From: CAYSUS01 sp964434165
Lineage (GTDB): Bacteria; Planctomycetota; Planctomycetia; Pirellulales; Thermoguttaceae
DNA: 64,000 nt
Assembly: GCA_964434165.1 (NCBI GenBank)
Contig: CAYSUS010000020.1
Coordinates: 19,658-83,657 of the forward strand
Reading direction: 5' to 3'
Made by a program: the position numbers and the translations under genes
Shown here: positions 25,278 through 34,300 of the stretch, in pieces
Numbering within the stretch: the stretch's first letter is position 1
How the letters are laid out: each line of letters starts with the position of its first letter
The notes under the pieces: generated by a model
Told to the model about the DNA's origin: nothing
Databases searched by the model: none
Seen by the model: only the letters and a program-made list of their open reading frames with translations

Positions 25278-27875
25278 GTGTCTGAACCGTCGCATCAACG
25301 CCCCGTGCCGCTGTCCTGCCGCGCGCTGTTCGGACGACCGGCGCGCCGCGCCTGGCCGTTGGTTGCGGCCCTCGCCCTGACGATCCCGGCCGGATGCCCC
25401 TGGTCGTCGCCCCTCCGCGCGCCAGGCCCTGGACAGCCCGGCCTTGCCGCGGGGCCGGAGACCGCGCCCAATCCTCCCGCCGCGTCCGATATCCCTTTCC
25501 CGGCACCCGGCTCCGACCCGGCGGCACCGGCCGCGCCCGCGTCGCAGCGCACCGGCGAGCCGCTTCCTCCGCTGTCGCGGCGCTTCGACAAGCCCTTTTC
25601 GGAGGCCCCGGCCAGCCGGCCGCCGCCAGCCGAGGCCCCGGTCGAGGATCCGCTCCGCCGCGATGGGTGGATTCGCACGGTCATGCCGCGGAGCGAATCG
25701 TCGGGGTCCGGATGCGAGCCGCGCCGCGCGGCCTCAAGACCCGGTCTGCGCTGGCGCTATCCCGACCTGGAGGAGTCGCTGCTGGACCCGCCCGACCGGC
25801 GGCCCGACTTCCACGCGGCCCTGGACGATCCCCATCCCGTTGTCGCGGCCAACGCGGCGATTCTCCTGGGGCGCTCGAGCGATTGCCGCGCGCTGGCGCG
25901 GCTGGTCGCGACCGTCGAGAACCGGCAGCTCCGGCTGGCCATGCGGTGCGCTGCGGCCGAGGCGCTCGGGCTGTTGCCGCCGGGGGACGGAGAGCCGGTC
26001 GGGGCGTTGCGGCGCCTGATCGACCGCTACGGCCGGTTCGGCCACCAGGTTCCGGCGCCGCGTTACGCGGCCGATCTGCACCTGGACCTGGTGCGGAGCC
26101 TTGCCCGGCACGTGGACCCGGCAGACGACGTCCGTCTGACCGACGCTCTGCGCAGCCCGTCGTCGGACGTTCGGATCGAGGCCCTCCAGGCCTGGGCGCG
26201 GGGAAAGCACGGGTCGCTTCCGACCGAGCTGACCGATTTGCGCACGGCCCGCGACAAGCGGGTGCGCGCCGAGGCGCTGCACGCCCTGGCCGCGCGCCGC
26301 CACCCCGAGGCGCCGCGATGGCTCGCCCAGGCACTCGGCGACTGGGACATGTCGGTCCGTCGGGCCGCGGCCGCAGGGCTGGGGCAGCTGGGCGATCCCG
26401 GCTCGCGCAAGGCCTTGCGCGGCCTGCTGGACGACCGGGCGGAGCTGAGCCGCGCCGCGGCCGTGACCGCGCTGGCCGAGTCGGACGATCGCGAGGCCGT
26501 GCTCGGGGCGGCCTCCGACGAGTCGTGGCGGGTGCGCCAGGCGGTGGGCGAGGCCCTCTCGCGCTATCCCGACCGGGCCGGCGCCGCGATCGCGCGGCAG
26601 TTGCTCGACGATCCGAGCACGTCGGTCCCCTCGGCCGTGCTGGCCGCCTTGCGGAAGTGGCCGCTGGAAAAGGCCGGCCCGATCCTCCTGGAGGCGATGC
26701 ACCGCGATTCGTACCTGGTGCGCAACGAGGCGGCGGCGGTGCTCGCGGCCCGCTGGCCGCCCGCCCAGGCCTTTGCCGCGGACGCGCCGACCGAGCGTCG
26801 CCGCGAGCTGCTCGACCGGCTGACGCAGCAGTTCCGCAGGCAGTTCGGGTTCGTCGATCGCCAGGCCCTGGCCGCGGCGATGGCGCCGCGTGCGCCGGAT
26901 TCCGCGGAGCGCCTCTCCCCCGAGCGGCTTGCCGAGTTGGGTCGCCTCGTGGAGGCGCTGACCGAGCCCGATCCGACCTCGCCGGGGCGGATCGATGCCC
27001 ACAAGCACCTGGCCGCGCTGGGGCCGGCCCTGGTGCCTTCGCTCGAGGCGTACCGCCGCGCCTCGAAGCGTCCCCTGCCCGAGGCCGCCTACCGCGACCT
27101 CCTCACCGGGGCCGACCGCGTGTTCGAGGCCCTGGACCGGCTCACGTCGCAGGACGCCTCGCTGCGGCGACGCGCCGCGGCCGATCTGGCCGAGGCCGGG
27201 GCCGAGGCGCCGCTGGGCTGGCTGGCCACCGACCGGCTGGCCGCGCTGGTGGCCGCCGAGGAGGACGTCCTCGTATGGCGCAGCGCGCTGGCGGCCGTGG
27301 CGGCCGACGGATCGGAGCCGGCGATGCGAATCGCCGCCGCGGGGTTGAGCCATCCTTCGGCCGAGGTGCGGCGCCGCGCGTGCGAGCACTTCGCGCGCTT
27401 CCCGAGCCCGGCGCACGCCCCCGTGCTGCTGCCCGCGCTGCGCGACTCGAGCGACGCCGTGGTCCTGGCCGCGATTGAGGCGATCGCCTCAGGCGGCCGG
27501 CTCGACGACGCCGGACCGCTGGAGGCCCTGTTGGGCCACGACCATCAGTCGGTGCGCCTGGCCGCGGCGGCGGCCCTGGCGCGACTGGGCCGTCCCTCGG
27601 GCGCGGCCGCCTTGCAGCGCCTGGCCCTCAGCGGCGATCCGATCATCCGTCGCGAAGTCGCCGCGGCCATGGGCGAGTTGGGCGATCCGGCCTTCACCGC
27701 CGATCTGGTCCGCATGCTCGACGAGGGGCACGGCATCCGCCGCGCCGCCCTCGAAGCCCTGCCCAAGGTGGTGGGGCGCGACGAGTCGGCGCTGCCCGCT
27801 CCCGCAGCCAGCCTTTCGGAGCGCGTGGACCGGTGGAAGCGGTGGTACGAGCGCCGCCGCTCCGGCTTGCCCTGA
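25278..27875 (+). CDS. HEAT-repeat lipoprotein
   Basis: An 865-residue lipoprotein. The signal peptide ends with the lipobox IPAGC (Cys near residue 40); a Pro/Ala-rich linker runs to about residue 155. Then come many HEAT repeats: VVAANAAILLGR, RVRAEALHALAAR, SVRRAAAAGLGQLGD, LSRAAAVTALAES, WRVRQAVGEALSRYP, EVRRRACEHFARFP, SVRLAAAAALARLG and IIRREVAAAMGELGD. HEAT domains of this kind (HEAT_2/PBS lyase type) form a curved scaffold for protein contacts. I chose the GTG at 25278; a TTG nine bases earlier is also possible. Together with the preceding exported HEAT protein it would form a scaffold on the outside of the cytoplasmic membrane or inside the outer membrane. Confidence 0.8.
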   Translation: MSEPSHQRPVPLSCRALFGRPARRAWPLVAALALTIPAGCPWSSPLRAPGPGQPGLAAGPETAPNPPAASDIPFPAPGSDPAAPAAPASQRTGEPLPPLSRRFDKPFSEAPASRPPPAEAPVEDPLRRDGWIRTVMPRSESSGSGCEPRRAASRPGLRWRYPDLEESLLDPPDRRPDFHAALDDPHPVVAANAAILLGRSSDCRALARLVATVENRQLRLAMRCAAAEALGLLPPGDGEPVGALRRLIDRYGRFGHQVPAPRYAADLHLDLVRSLARHVDPADDVRLTDALRSPSSDVRIEALQAWARGKHGSLPTELTDLRTARDKRVRAEALHALAARRHPEAPRWLAQALGDWDMSVRRAAAAGLGQLGDPGSRKALRGLLDDRAELSRAAAVTALAESDDREAVLGAASDESWRVRQAVGEALSRYPDRAGAAIARQLLDDPSTSVPSAVLAALRKWPLEKAGPILLEAMHRDSYLVRNEAAAVLAARWPPAQAFAADAPTERRRELLDRLTQQFRRQFGFVDRQALAAAMAPRAPDSAERLSPERLAELGRLVEALTEPDPTSPGRIDAHKHLAALGPALVPSLEAYRRASKRPLPEAAYRDLLTGADRVFEALDRLTSQDASLRRRAAADLAEAGAEAPLGWLATDRLAALVAAEEDVLVWRSALAAVAADGSEPAMRIAAAGLSHPSAEVRRRACEHFARFPSPAHAPVLLPALRDSSDAVVLAAIEAIASGGRLDDAGPLEALLGHDHQSVRLAAAAALARLGRPSGAAALQRLALSGDPIIRREVAAAMGELGDPAFTADLVRMLDEGHGIRRAALEALPKVVGRDESALPAPAASLSERVDRWKRWYERRRSGLP

Positions 27876-27907
27876 CCGCCCTCACCCGGCCGCTACGCGG
27901 CCACCCG

Positions 27908-28015
27908 CTCCCGCCGGCGGGAGAGGGTACCACATCTTCCCCTCTCCCGCCGGCGGGAGAGGGTACCACATCTTCCCCTCTCCCGCACGCGGGAGAGGGG
28001 CCGGGGGTGAGGGCA
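27908..28015. repeat. 36-bp tandem hairpin repeats
   Basis: Units start at 27908, 27944 and 27980. Each begins with a palindrome (CTCCCGCCGGCGGGAG in the first two, CTCCCGCACGCGGGAG in the third), and the first two continue with AGGGTACCACATCTTCCC. The third instead runs into GGGGCCGGGGGTGAGGG. It could act as a terminator array for the HEAT operon. Confidence 0.8.
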
Positions 28016-28030
28016 CTGTGCTCTTGCGGG

Positions 28031-28047
28031 AGCCTTCCGAAGTCTTG
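28031..28047. repeat. Half copy of the ACTTCCGAAGT palindrome
   Basis: AGCCTTCCGAAGTCTTG is a single arm of the 33-bp palindromic family, with no second arm. Confidence 0.55.
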
Positions 28048-28212
28048 CTCGTCACCCCCACACCCCGTCACCGCATCCGCGACGCCACCGCGGCATCGCA
28101 CGCCCCGCACTGCATCACACCGCTCTTGTCTGCACGGGCCGTTTTTTGGACACCCCGCCGAGCCGCAGTCTGAGACGGCTGGCGGCGCTGAGTGGCACCC
28201 GACGTCCAACGC

Positions 28213-28399
28213 ATGAAGATCGAGTTCATCCCCCACGGAGCCCAAGATGCCCCGCTGATGCTGATGCACGGCGGGAGCCCGAGGGGAGAACGTCGCCGGG
28301 CTGCTCGAGCCCTTCTGCGAGTCGATTCGCAGCGGGCATCCGTACCTTGACTGCACGGGCGAATTCGCTGTCATCCTGTCGTCGGGCGGAGCCTGGTGA
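28213..28399 (+). pseudogene. Frameshifted small reading frame
   Basis: The ATG at 28213 opens a frame, MKIEFIPHGAQDAPLMLMHG, that reads like real protein up to GGSP and then turns into an Arg/Ala-rich, unlikely sequence before stopping at 28350. In the +1 frame from about 28280 the sequence again looks protein-like: GENVAGLLEPFCESIRSGHP, then YLDCTGEFAVILSSGGAW and a stop at 28399. One extra base near 28280 would explain this. The joined product would have about 62 residues and no known function. It could be a decayed gene or a sequencing error. Confidence 0.45.
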
Positions 28400-28420
28400 G
28401 ACCGCGGGTTGGCTGCCACC

Positions 28421-29626
28421 TCACGGCCCCGCCCAGATCGCCTTGATCGTGGCTTCCTGGTTGAAGCCTCGCGGGCAGGCTTCGCTCCGCGTGTTGGCGT
28501 GGTACCAGTGGTGGCCGTCCACGGGGGTGTGCAGGATGCGGCTGCCCGGCATTTGCAGGTGGCCGTTGGCATCGTGACGGCGGAGCCAGTCCCAGGCGTA
28601 CCTCAGCCAGCGGTTCCGGTAGGCCTCGTCCTGATGCGCGAACCAGGACATCTCGTCGTATCCCCACACGAAGCCCGGCACGCCAGCCTGGCCCGGGCGG
28701 TCGCTGGCACTCCAGTTGTCCACCTCGACGAGGTAGGGGGCGTGTTCACACTTCCAGCCGCATGGGTGAATCCCTCCGCGGCTGCGACCGTAGATGCTAT
28801 CGACCACGCCCACGCGGAGCTCGCACTCGTGCGGCCGGTCGGGCAGTTCGACCAGGCGCAGCGGAAAACTGTGGAAGTCCAGGAGCAATCGTCCCTCGCG
28901 CACGAGGCCACCGCTGGGGACGTGCCCGTCGCACAGCACCAGGCCCCTCCGTGCCCTCTTGGCCGCGTAGCGCCGCACGCGCTGGAGGAGGTCGTCCCAG
29001 TGCTTCCAGTCGCGGTCGGTCTGTCCCACGAGTTCCACCTGGCCGAAATGGATCGCCTCGCAGCCCAGGTCGATGTACTCCGTGGCCAGGTAGTAGAACC
29101 ACCGCCTGGTCTCAGGCCGGGTGATGTCGGGCACGGAGGAGCCGCGGCGCCAGTGATCGCGCAGGCGGCCGTCGGGATAGAGCATGTCGGCGTAGCGGAA
29201 CGTTCGCGGCTCGGGCTGCTCGCCGAACGCCGCGAACACGTGGGCCGGCACGTTCAGGCGATCGACCTCGCCGGTGACGATCTCGAACACCCCGGCCTGG
29301 AGGATCAACTGCGAGTCGGCCTCGTGAACGCGCGCGGCGGCCGCGCGGGCCCGCTTGAGCAGGTCGGGCAAACGCGCCTCGCCGCCCCAGACGTACACCG
29401 CGCGCCCGGCGAATCGCGCTCCGGTGCTGCGCATCATGCGGAGGTTGTCGTCGAGGTCGCCGCGCCCGGTGAGGAGGTCCATCATCGTCATGGCGCGTGA
29501 CAGATAGCCGTCGAGCACTTCGCGCGAGATCGTATCGCGGAACTTGAGGCCGCCCTGCGCGGCCAGCGCACTTGCGCCCACAACGTGGCAGGCAACGACA
29601 AGCCCCGCCCAGCGATGAATCACCAC
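28421..29626 (-). CDS. Exported protein of unknown function, TIM-barrel-like
   Basis: A 401-residue protein with a signal peptide (about 1-23, ASALA). I do not recognise the family. The sequence has features of a glycoside-hydrolase-like barrel acting on a large substrate: WFYYLATEYIDLGCEAIHFGQVE (a strand-helix unit ending in a possible catalytic Glu), GLVLCDGHVP, LLDFHSFPLRL and GFVWGYDEMSWF. Many Trp, Tyr and Asp residues point to carbohydrate contact. The start is a GTG with GGAGG six bases upstream. It follows the ferredoxin gene on the same strand with a hairpin terminator between them. It could be a secreted glycosidase of an undescribed family. Confidence 0.7.
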   Translation of the reverse strand: MVIHRWAGLVVACHVVGASALAAQGGLKFRDTISREVLDGYLSRAMTMMDLLTGRGDLDDNLRMMRSTGARFAGRAVYVWGGEARLPDLLKRARAAAARVHEADSQLILQAGVFEIVTGEVDRLNVPAHVFAAFGEQPEPRTFRYADMLYPDGRLRDHWRRGSSVPDITRPETRRWFYYLATEYIDLGCEAIHFGQVELVGQTDRDWKHWDDLLQRVRRYAAKRARRGLVLCDGHVPSGGLVREGRLLLDFHSFPLRLVELPDRPHECELRVGVVDSIYGRSRGGIHPCGWKCEHAPYLVEVDNWSASDRPGQAGVPGFVWGYDEMSWFAHQDEAYRNRWLRYAWDWLRRHDANGHLQMPGSRILHTPVDGHHWYHANTRSEACPRGFNQEATIKAIWAGP

Positions 29627-29654
29627 GTTGCACCTCCAAGGCGTTCATAGGAGG

Positions 29655-29692
29655 CCAAGAAACGCCAACGGGCCGCGACAGCGCACGGCCCG
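29655..29692 (-). terminator. Terminator after the ferredoxin gene
   Basis: On the minus strand, CGGGCCG (29692-29686) pairs with CGGCCCG (29675-29669) and is followed by the T-rich TTGGCGTTTCTTGG. It lies between the ferredoxin stop and the start of the next gene. Confidence 0.5.
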
Positions 29693-29725
29693 ATGGGACG
29701 ATCGGATTCGCCGAGAATCCAGACG

Positions 29726-29899
29726 CTACTCGACGGTGATCGAGTCGGTCGGGCAGGCGTCCACGCAAGCACCGCAATCGCCGCAGATCTCGTTATCGAC
29801 CACGGCGATGTTGTCCTTCACCTCGATCGCGTCCAGCGGGCACACTTCCACGCACTCGCCACACGCGTTGCAGGTTTCCGCGTTGACAATCGCAGCCAT
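29726..29899 (-). CDS. 2[4Fe-4S] ferredoxin
   Basis: A 57-residue protein, short enough to escape most length filters. It has two complete cluster motifs of the clostridial type: CNACGECVEVCP and CGDCGACVDACP, with the usual symmetrical halves (ETCNAC...LDAIEV and EICGDC...TDSITV). It would carry electrons at low potential in the cytoplasm. The ATG (29897-29899) is preceded by GGGGAG six bases upstream, a very good ribosome site. An extended -10 promoter lies about 80 bases upstream, and a hairpin follows the stop. No redox partner gene is adjacent, so it is probably a general electron carrier. Confidence 0.95.
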   Translation of the reverse strand: MAAIVNAETCNACGECVEVCPLDAIEVKDNIAVVDNEICGDCGACVDACPTDSITVE

Positions 29900-29980
29900 A
29901 AGACACTCCCCAAAAAGCCATGAAGAAGTGAGAACCGGTCCGTAAGAACCCGCCCCCAGGGGACGAAGCTCCTACTCCCA

Positions 29981-29989
29981 TTTATAACA
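29981..29989 (-). promoter_or_regulatory. Extended -10 promoter for the ferredoxin gene
   Basis: On the minus strand TGTTATAAA fits the TGnTATAAT extended -10. No convincing -35 is seen, which is usual for extended -10 promoters. The start would be near 29975 and the leader about 76 bases. Confidence 0.5.
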
Positions 29990-30186
29990 GGTTAGGGTGG
30001 CATTTGGCCATCCCTCGCTTCCCTCGTCTCCTGCCACCTACACGCCGGGGTGGCCGAGGTGAACCGCCCAGCCGCGCCGGGGCATGAAAACGGATAAGGA
30101 TAGCACGGCCGCGCCTCCGCGGGAAGACGCGATATGCGAAGTTCCCGCTTCCCAAATTGCGAGAACGCCCCGGACGCCGGACGGCA

Positions 30187-30220
30187 AGACTTCCGAAGCC
30201 TCGAAGGCTTCGGAAGTCCT
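30187..30220. repeat. ACTTCCGAAGT palindromic element
   Basis: AGACTTCCGAAGCCTCG then AAGGCTTCGGAAGTCCT, five bases downstream of the stop of the minus-strand repair gene (stop at 30225). Confidence 0.8.
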
Positions 30221-30224
30221 CTTG

Positions 30225-31205
30225 TTAGCCACCATGCTGGCGGCTGAGACGATCGGCCCAGTAGAGCGGTTCCGGCAGACGCCGCCCGCGGAGCAGGCGG
30301 AGGACCACGGTCTCGGCCGTCGCCCGGCTCACCCGATGCCCCGGCGAGACGAAGATCGGGCGGCGGCTTCCGGATGTGGGGCGGATCGCCGCGCCGACCT
30401 GCCGCCCCTCGATACTTACCGCTCGCGGCTCGCGCGGGGCCATCCCCTCGATATCGACCTGGCCGCAGAGCAGCTTCTTGGTCACGCCGATCGTGGACAG
30501 CTCGGCCGCCACGCCGAGGTGCGAGGCGATGCCCGCCCGCCGCGGATGCAGGACCCCGCTGCCGTCCACCAGAACCACGCGCGCCAGCCGGCCCTCGGCC
30601 CGCACCTCCTCCAAGAGGTCGAGCAGGATCGGCAGCTCGCGGAAGCCCAGAAACGTCGTGATGTAGGGAAATCGTACCTCACGACCGATCTTCTTCGACC
30701 ACGCCAGGCGTCCGCTCTGCGTTTCCACCAGCGCGTAGGCCGCCACGCCGCAACCCGGGCTCGGGTACGACACGTCAACCCCGGCAACCAGGTCGGGCAC
30801 GCGGCGCAAGCCCCGCGTCGAGACCTGCCGGGTGATCGCCTCCTGGACCTCGCGGAGCCGCCCCAGGGGGCGCGTGCCGGGGAGTCTTTCCAGCCCGTAT
30901 TGCCCCAAGTCCACCGACGCGCCGACGATCGCGACGCCCTCGGCGCGCAGCCGGCGCGCGATCTGGTCCACTCCCCCCGGCCCGCCGGGACCGAGCTTGC
31001 CTCCGGCGCGGACCACGCGATGGCACGCGCACTGCGGCCGGTGCTCGTGGTGAAGGACGAACTGCCCGACCCACCGCGCGGCCATGGGGCTGCCGAGGGC
31101 CTCGGCCAGCGCGCCGCACGTGGCCACGCGGCCCGGCGGGATCTCCGCAATCAGGGCCCGCAGCTCGGCCTCCATGTCGGGCGGATCGCGCGTGAGGTCT
31201 CGCAT
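30225..31205 (-). CDS. Alkyltransferase-endonuclease V fusion
   Basis: A 326-residue fusion of two DNA-repair domains. Residues about 10-95 are the C-terminal, DNA-binding and active-site domain of O6-alkylguanine-DNA alkyltransferase: IPPGRVATCGALAEALG, ARWVGQFV and CACHRVVRAGG. The acceptor Cys61 is kept (CHRV; the usual PCHR is ACHR), unlike the Trp of the inactive ATL proteins. Residues about 105-320 are endonuclease V (Nfi), which nicks DNA near deoxyinosine: AGVDVSY with Asp144, Glu190, VLVDGSGVLHPRRAG with Asp214, GVTKKLLCG and PGHRVS with His290. The metal ligands all seem present. A bifunctional protein of the same design is known from the archaeon Ferroplasma. The start at 31205 is the better of two; the ATG at 31175 is also possible. 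Confidence 0.88.
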   Translation of the reverse strand: MRDLTRDPPDMEAELRALIAEIPPGRVATCGALAEALGSPMAARWVGQFVLHHEHRPQCACHRVVRAGGKLGPGGPGGVDQIARRLRAEGVAIVGASVDLGQYGLERLPGTRPLGRLREVQEAITRQVSTRGLRRVPDLVAGVDVSYPSPGCGVAAYALVETQSGRLAWSKKIGREVRFPYITTFLGFRELPILLDLLEEVRAEGRLARVVLVDGSGVLHPRRAGIASHLGVAAELSTIGVTKKLLCGQVDIEGMAPREPRAVSIEGRQVGAAIRPTSGSRRPIFVSPGHRVSRATAETVVLRLLRGRRLPEPLYWADRLSRQHGG

Positions 31206-31361
31206 CGGGCGGTCGTTTGCGGGGCACGGGGTTTCGACTATGCTGGTCTCCAGCCTACCGCGACCGCAGGGGACCGTGAAAGCCGGCCCGCGGCGATCCG
31301 ACTCCCTTTCGGCCGCGGGACTCCCTGCAACCCGCCTCTTGCGCCGACGAGCTGCCGCATC

Positions 31362-34300
31362 ATGGCCCGCTTCCTTGGAATCGTCCTCCTGTGGGGCGCG
31401 GTCCCGTTCGTCTTCGCGACGGGCGGCCGAGGCGCCGACTGGCACCATCCGCTCTACCTCGACGGCGGCCACCACTGGCGGCAGCGCTTCCGCGTCACCG
31501 TGGCCAACCGTTCCGATCGTGCCGCCGAGGGCGAGCCGGTCGAACTGAAGGTCGGCGCCGGTCCCGGCCAGGCCCCACTCGCCGGCGCCGCGGCCGAATC
31601 GATCCGCGTCTGCACGGCCCAAGGGGTGGAGCTGCTGTTCACTCTGCTCTCGCCCGACGGCGAGCCGCTCCGCCGCGGGTCGATCCCGGCCGGCGCGAGC
31701 CTGATCCTCCCGGCCGAATGCGCGGCCAACGGACACGCGGTTTGCTTCGTGTACTACGACAACCCCGCGGCGGGCGAGGTTCCCGACTTCCTCGCCGGGC
31801 ACGGCGGCCTGGTCAACGGCGACCTGGAGCGCGGCGAAGGCCCCGCCCCGGCCGGCTGGCGCCACGACGAGCCCGACGCGGATCACCGCGCCGAGTGGTC
31901 CACCGAAAAACCCCAGTCCGGCAGGCGATGTCTCAAGACCGTCGTGGCCGACGGCGCTGAGCCGACGTGGATCTCCACGCGCCAGCGCGGTATCCGCATC
32001 ACGCCCGGCGCCCGCTACGGGATGACGGGCTGGGTCCGCGCCGAGAACGTGATAGGCTACGCCGGCTGGTACCTTCACGTGGGCAACCGCGAAGACCCCA
32101 TGCTCCTCGCCCCCATGCTCAAGGGGGGCGATGGGACTTTCGGCTGGAAGCAGGTCACGGCCCGGTTCACCGCCCCGGACGAGGCCGAACAGGCCAGCCT
32201 GGGCACGGTGCTCCGCGGCACGGGCACGGCCTGGTTCGATAACGTGCGCCTCGAGTGCCTCGATCCGCCCAGGCTGGCCGCCGCGGCCGAGAAGCCCCAA
32301 CGCTGCGCGCTCCGCGCGATCGGCGCCCCCGGGCCGTGGCCGAGCGACGGCAAACCCGACCACCGCTGCCGCCATCGGGCCGTGGTGCGGGCGTGGAACT
32401 TCGCCGCGCGCGAAAGGGAGGTGCTGGTGAGCCTCGACGCGGGAATGCTCCGCAGCCGGCTAGGCGGGCGCCTCGACCAGGCGGGCCTCCGCTGCACGCT
32501 CGACGGACAGCGGCTTCCGCACTCCCTGCTCGGCGATACGCTCCTGATGGAAACGTCGCTGCCGGCCCGCTGTGCGGCGACGGCTTGCGCGTACTTCGCC
32601 CCGGGCGATGCCAAGGAGGAGAGGGCAACCGACCCTGCCGGCTACGCCGCCCTGGTCGCCGGAAAACGGAACCTGCTGGATAATCCGTCGTTCGAGTCAG
32701 GCACCGAGTCCTGGACCGCCACGCCCAGCGATGCGAAGTCGGGGGTGCGCTTGGGCATCGTCGATCAGCAGAACGCGCCGCGCCAGGGCGAGAAGTGCGC
32801 CCAGATGCACGTCCCGCACGGCAGTCCCGAGGCCTGGCGGGGATGGCATCAGCGCGTGGACGTCGAGCCCGGGGCCAGCTACCTCGTGGCCGCGTGGGTC
32901 CGGTGCAAAGACCTTCAAGGCGGCGACCTGCGCCTGCACCTGCACGTGCACAAGCCGGGCGGCGGGCTTTCCGAGCACCAGCCGTTTCGAAGCGCTCCTG
33001 GCTCGCTCGAAGGGACGGCCGGCTGGACGCTCCTCTCCGGCACGCTCACCATGCCCCCGGACGCCGCCAACCTCTCGCTGCACCTGACCATGTCGGCCAC
33101 CGGCACGGCCTGGCACGACGGCGCCCTGATCGCCGAGGTCGCGCCGGGGCGCGTGGCCCAGCTCGAAGGCCGACCCGTGGCCGGCGCCGAGAAGCTGCAC
33201 CTCTGGCCGGTCAACGCCCTGGTGAAGGTCTTCCCCGACGAGCCGGCCCCCGATGCCGCGCCTCGTGCGGCGATCTCGCTGGCCCGCAACGAGCGGGAGC
33301 CCTTGCAGCTTGCCGTGCGTGGCGGTCGGGCTTGGGAGGACGTTCGCGTGGAGATCGATCCGCCCACGGGGCCAGGCGGGGCGATCCTGGAGGACGTCAC
33401 GGTCAACGTGGCCGGCTACGTGCCCATCGACCACGCCACCAGCTACTACCGCGACACCTCGCCCGCCTGGCATCGCCGGATCCCCTCGTACGGCCCGCGC
33501 TGCGACGGATTCCCCGGCCTCTGGCCCGACCCGCTGCTGCCCCGCGCGTGCTTCGACCTGGAGCCGAACACGACGCAGGCGGTGTGGATCACGGTCGGCG
33601 CGCCCAAGGGCGCCTTGCCGGGCGAGTATCGAGGGCGCGTGCGCTTGACCTCGCAGGGACGGACCGTGGCGGAGTGCCCGTTCGACACGCGGGTGTGGGA
33701 CTTCGCCCTGCCCGACGGGAACCACCTGGCCGCGATCTACGACGTGCGTTTCGGACCAGGTGGCCACCAATGGGGTAAAGACCTCCAGGACGCCTATCCC
33801 GAGATCGTCCGCTTCATGGCCGAGCGGCGGCTGTGTCCCGACGCCGTCCGCCCGGTGCCGGCCTTCCGGTACGAAGACGGCAAGGCCACGGTCGACTTCG
33901 AGGCGTTCGACCGCGCGGCGGCGTGGTACTTCGACGAGCTCAAGATCCCTTTCAGTTACACGCCGTGGCACTTCTACCTGTTCGGCTGGGGACATCCGCC
34001 CAAGCAGATGTTCGGCGAGCTGCCGTACGAGGGCCAGCCGCCGTTCGAGGAAGCCGACCGCAGCCGGCTCCGCCCCGAGTACAAGAAGGCCTACCAGGCA
34101 TGCCTCCGCCTGTTCTGGAGCCACCTGAAGGAGAAGGGCTGGGACCGCCGGTTCGTGCTTTACATCTCCGACGAGCCGTTCTATCGCGAGCAGCCCATCC
34201 GCGCGCAGATGAAGGCCCTGTGCCGGATGATCCACGAGGTCGATCCCGAGATCCCGATCTACTCGAGCACATGGCACCACGTGCCGGACTGGGACGATTC

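Larger units (their letters stand above)
27876..28420. other. Gap with hairpin repeats and a broken small gene
   Basis: These 545 bases lie between the convergent HEAT lipoprotein and the 28421-29626 gene. They hold the tandem hairpin repeats (27908-28015), a half copy of the ACTTCCGAAGT palindrome (28031-28047), the sequence CACCCCCACACCCCGTCACC and a frameshifted small reading frame (28213-28399). Confidence 0.6.

Noticed and set aside
27908..28015. Possible short CRISPR array
   Set aside because: The 36-bp units are directly adjacent, with no unique spacers, and each contains its own palindrome; no cas gene is present.
30084..31361. Upstream part of the frame that contains the DUF4091 protein
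   Set aside because: It is antisense to the conserved alkyltransferase-endonuclease V gene; the signal peptide starts at 31362.
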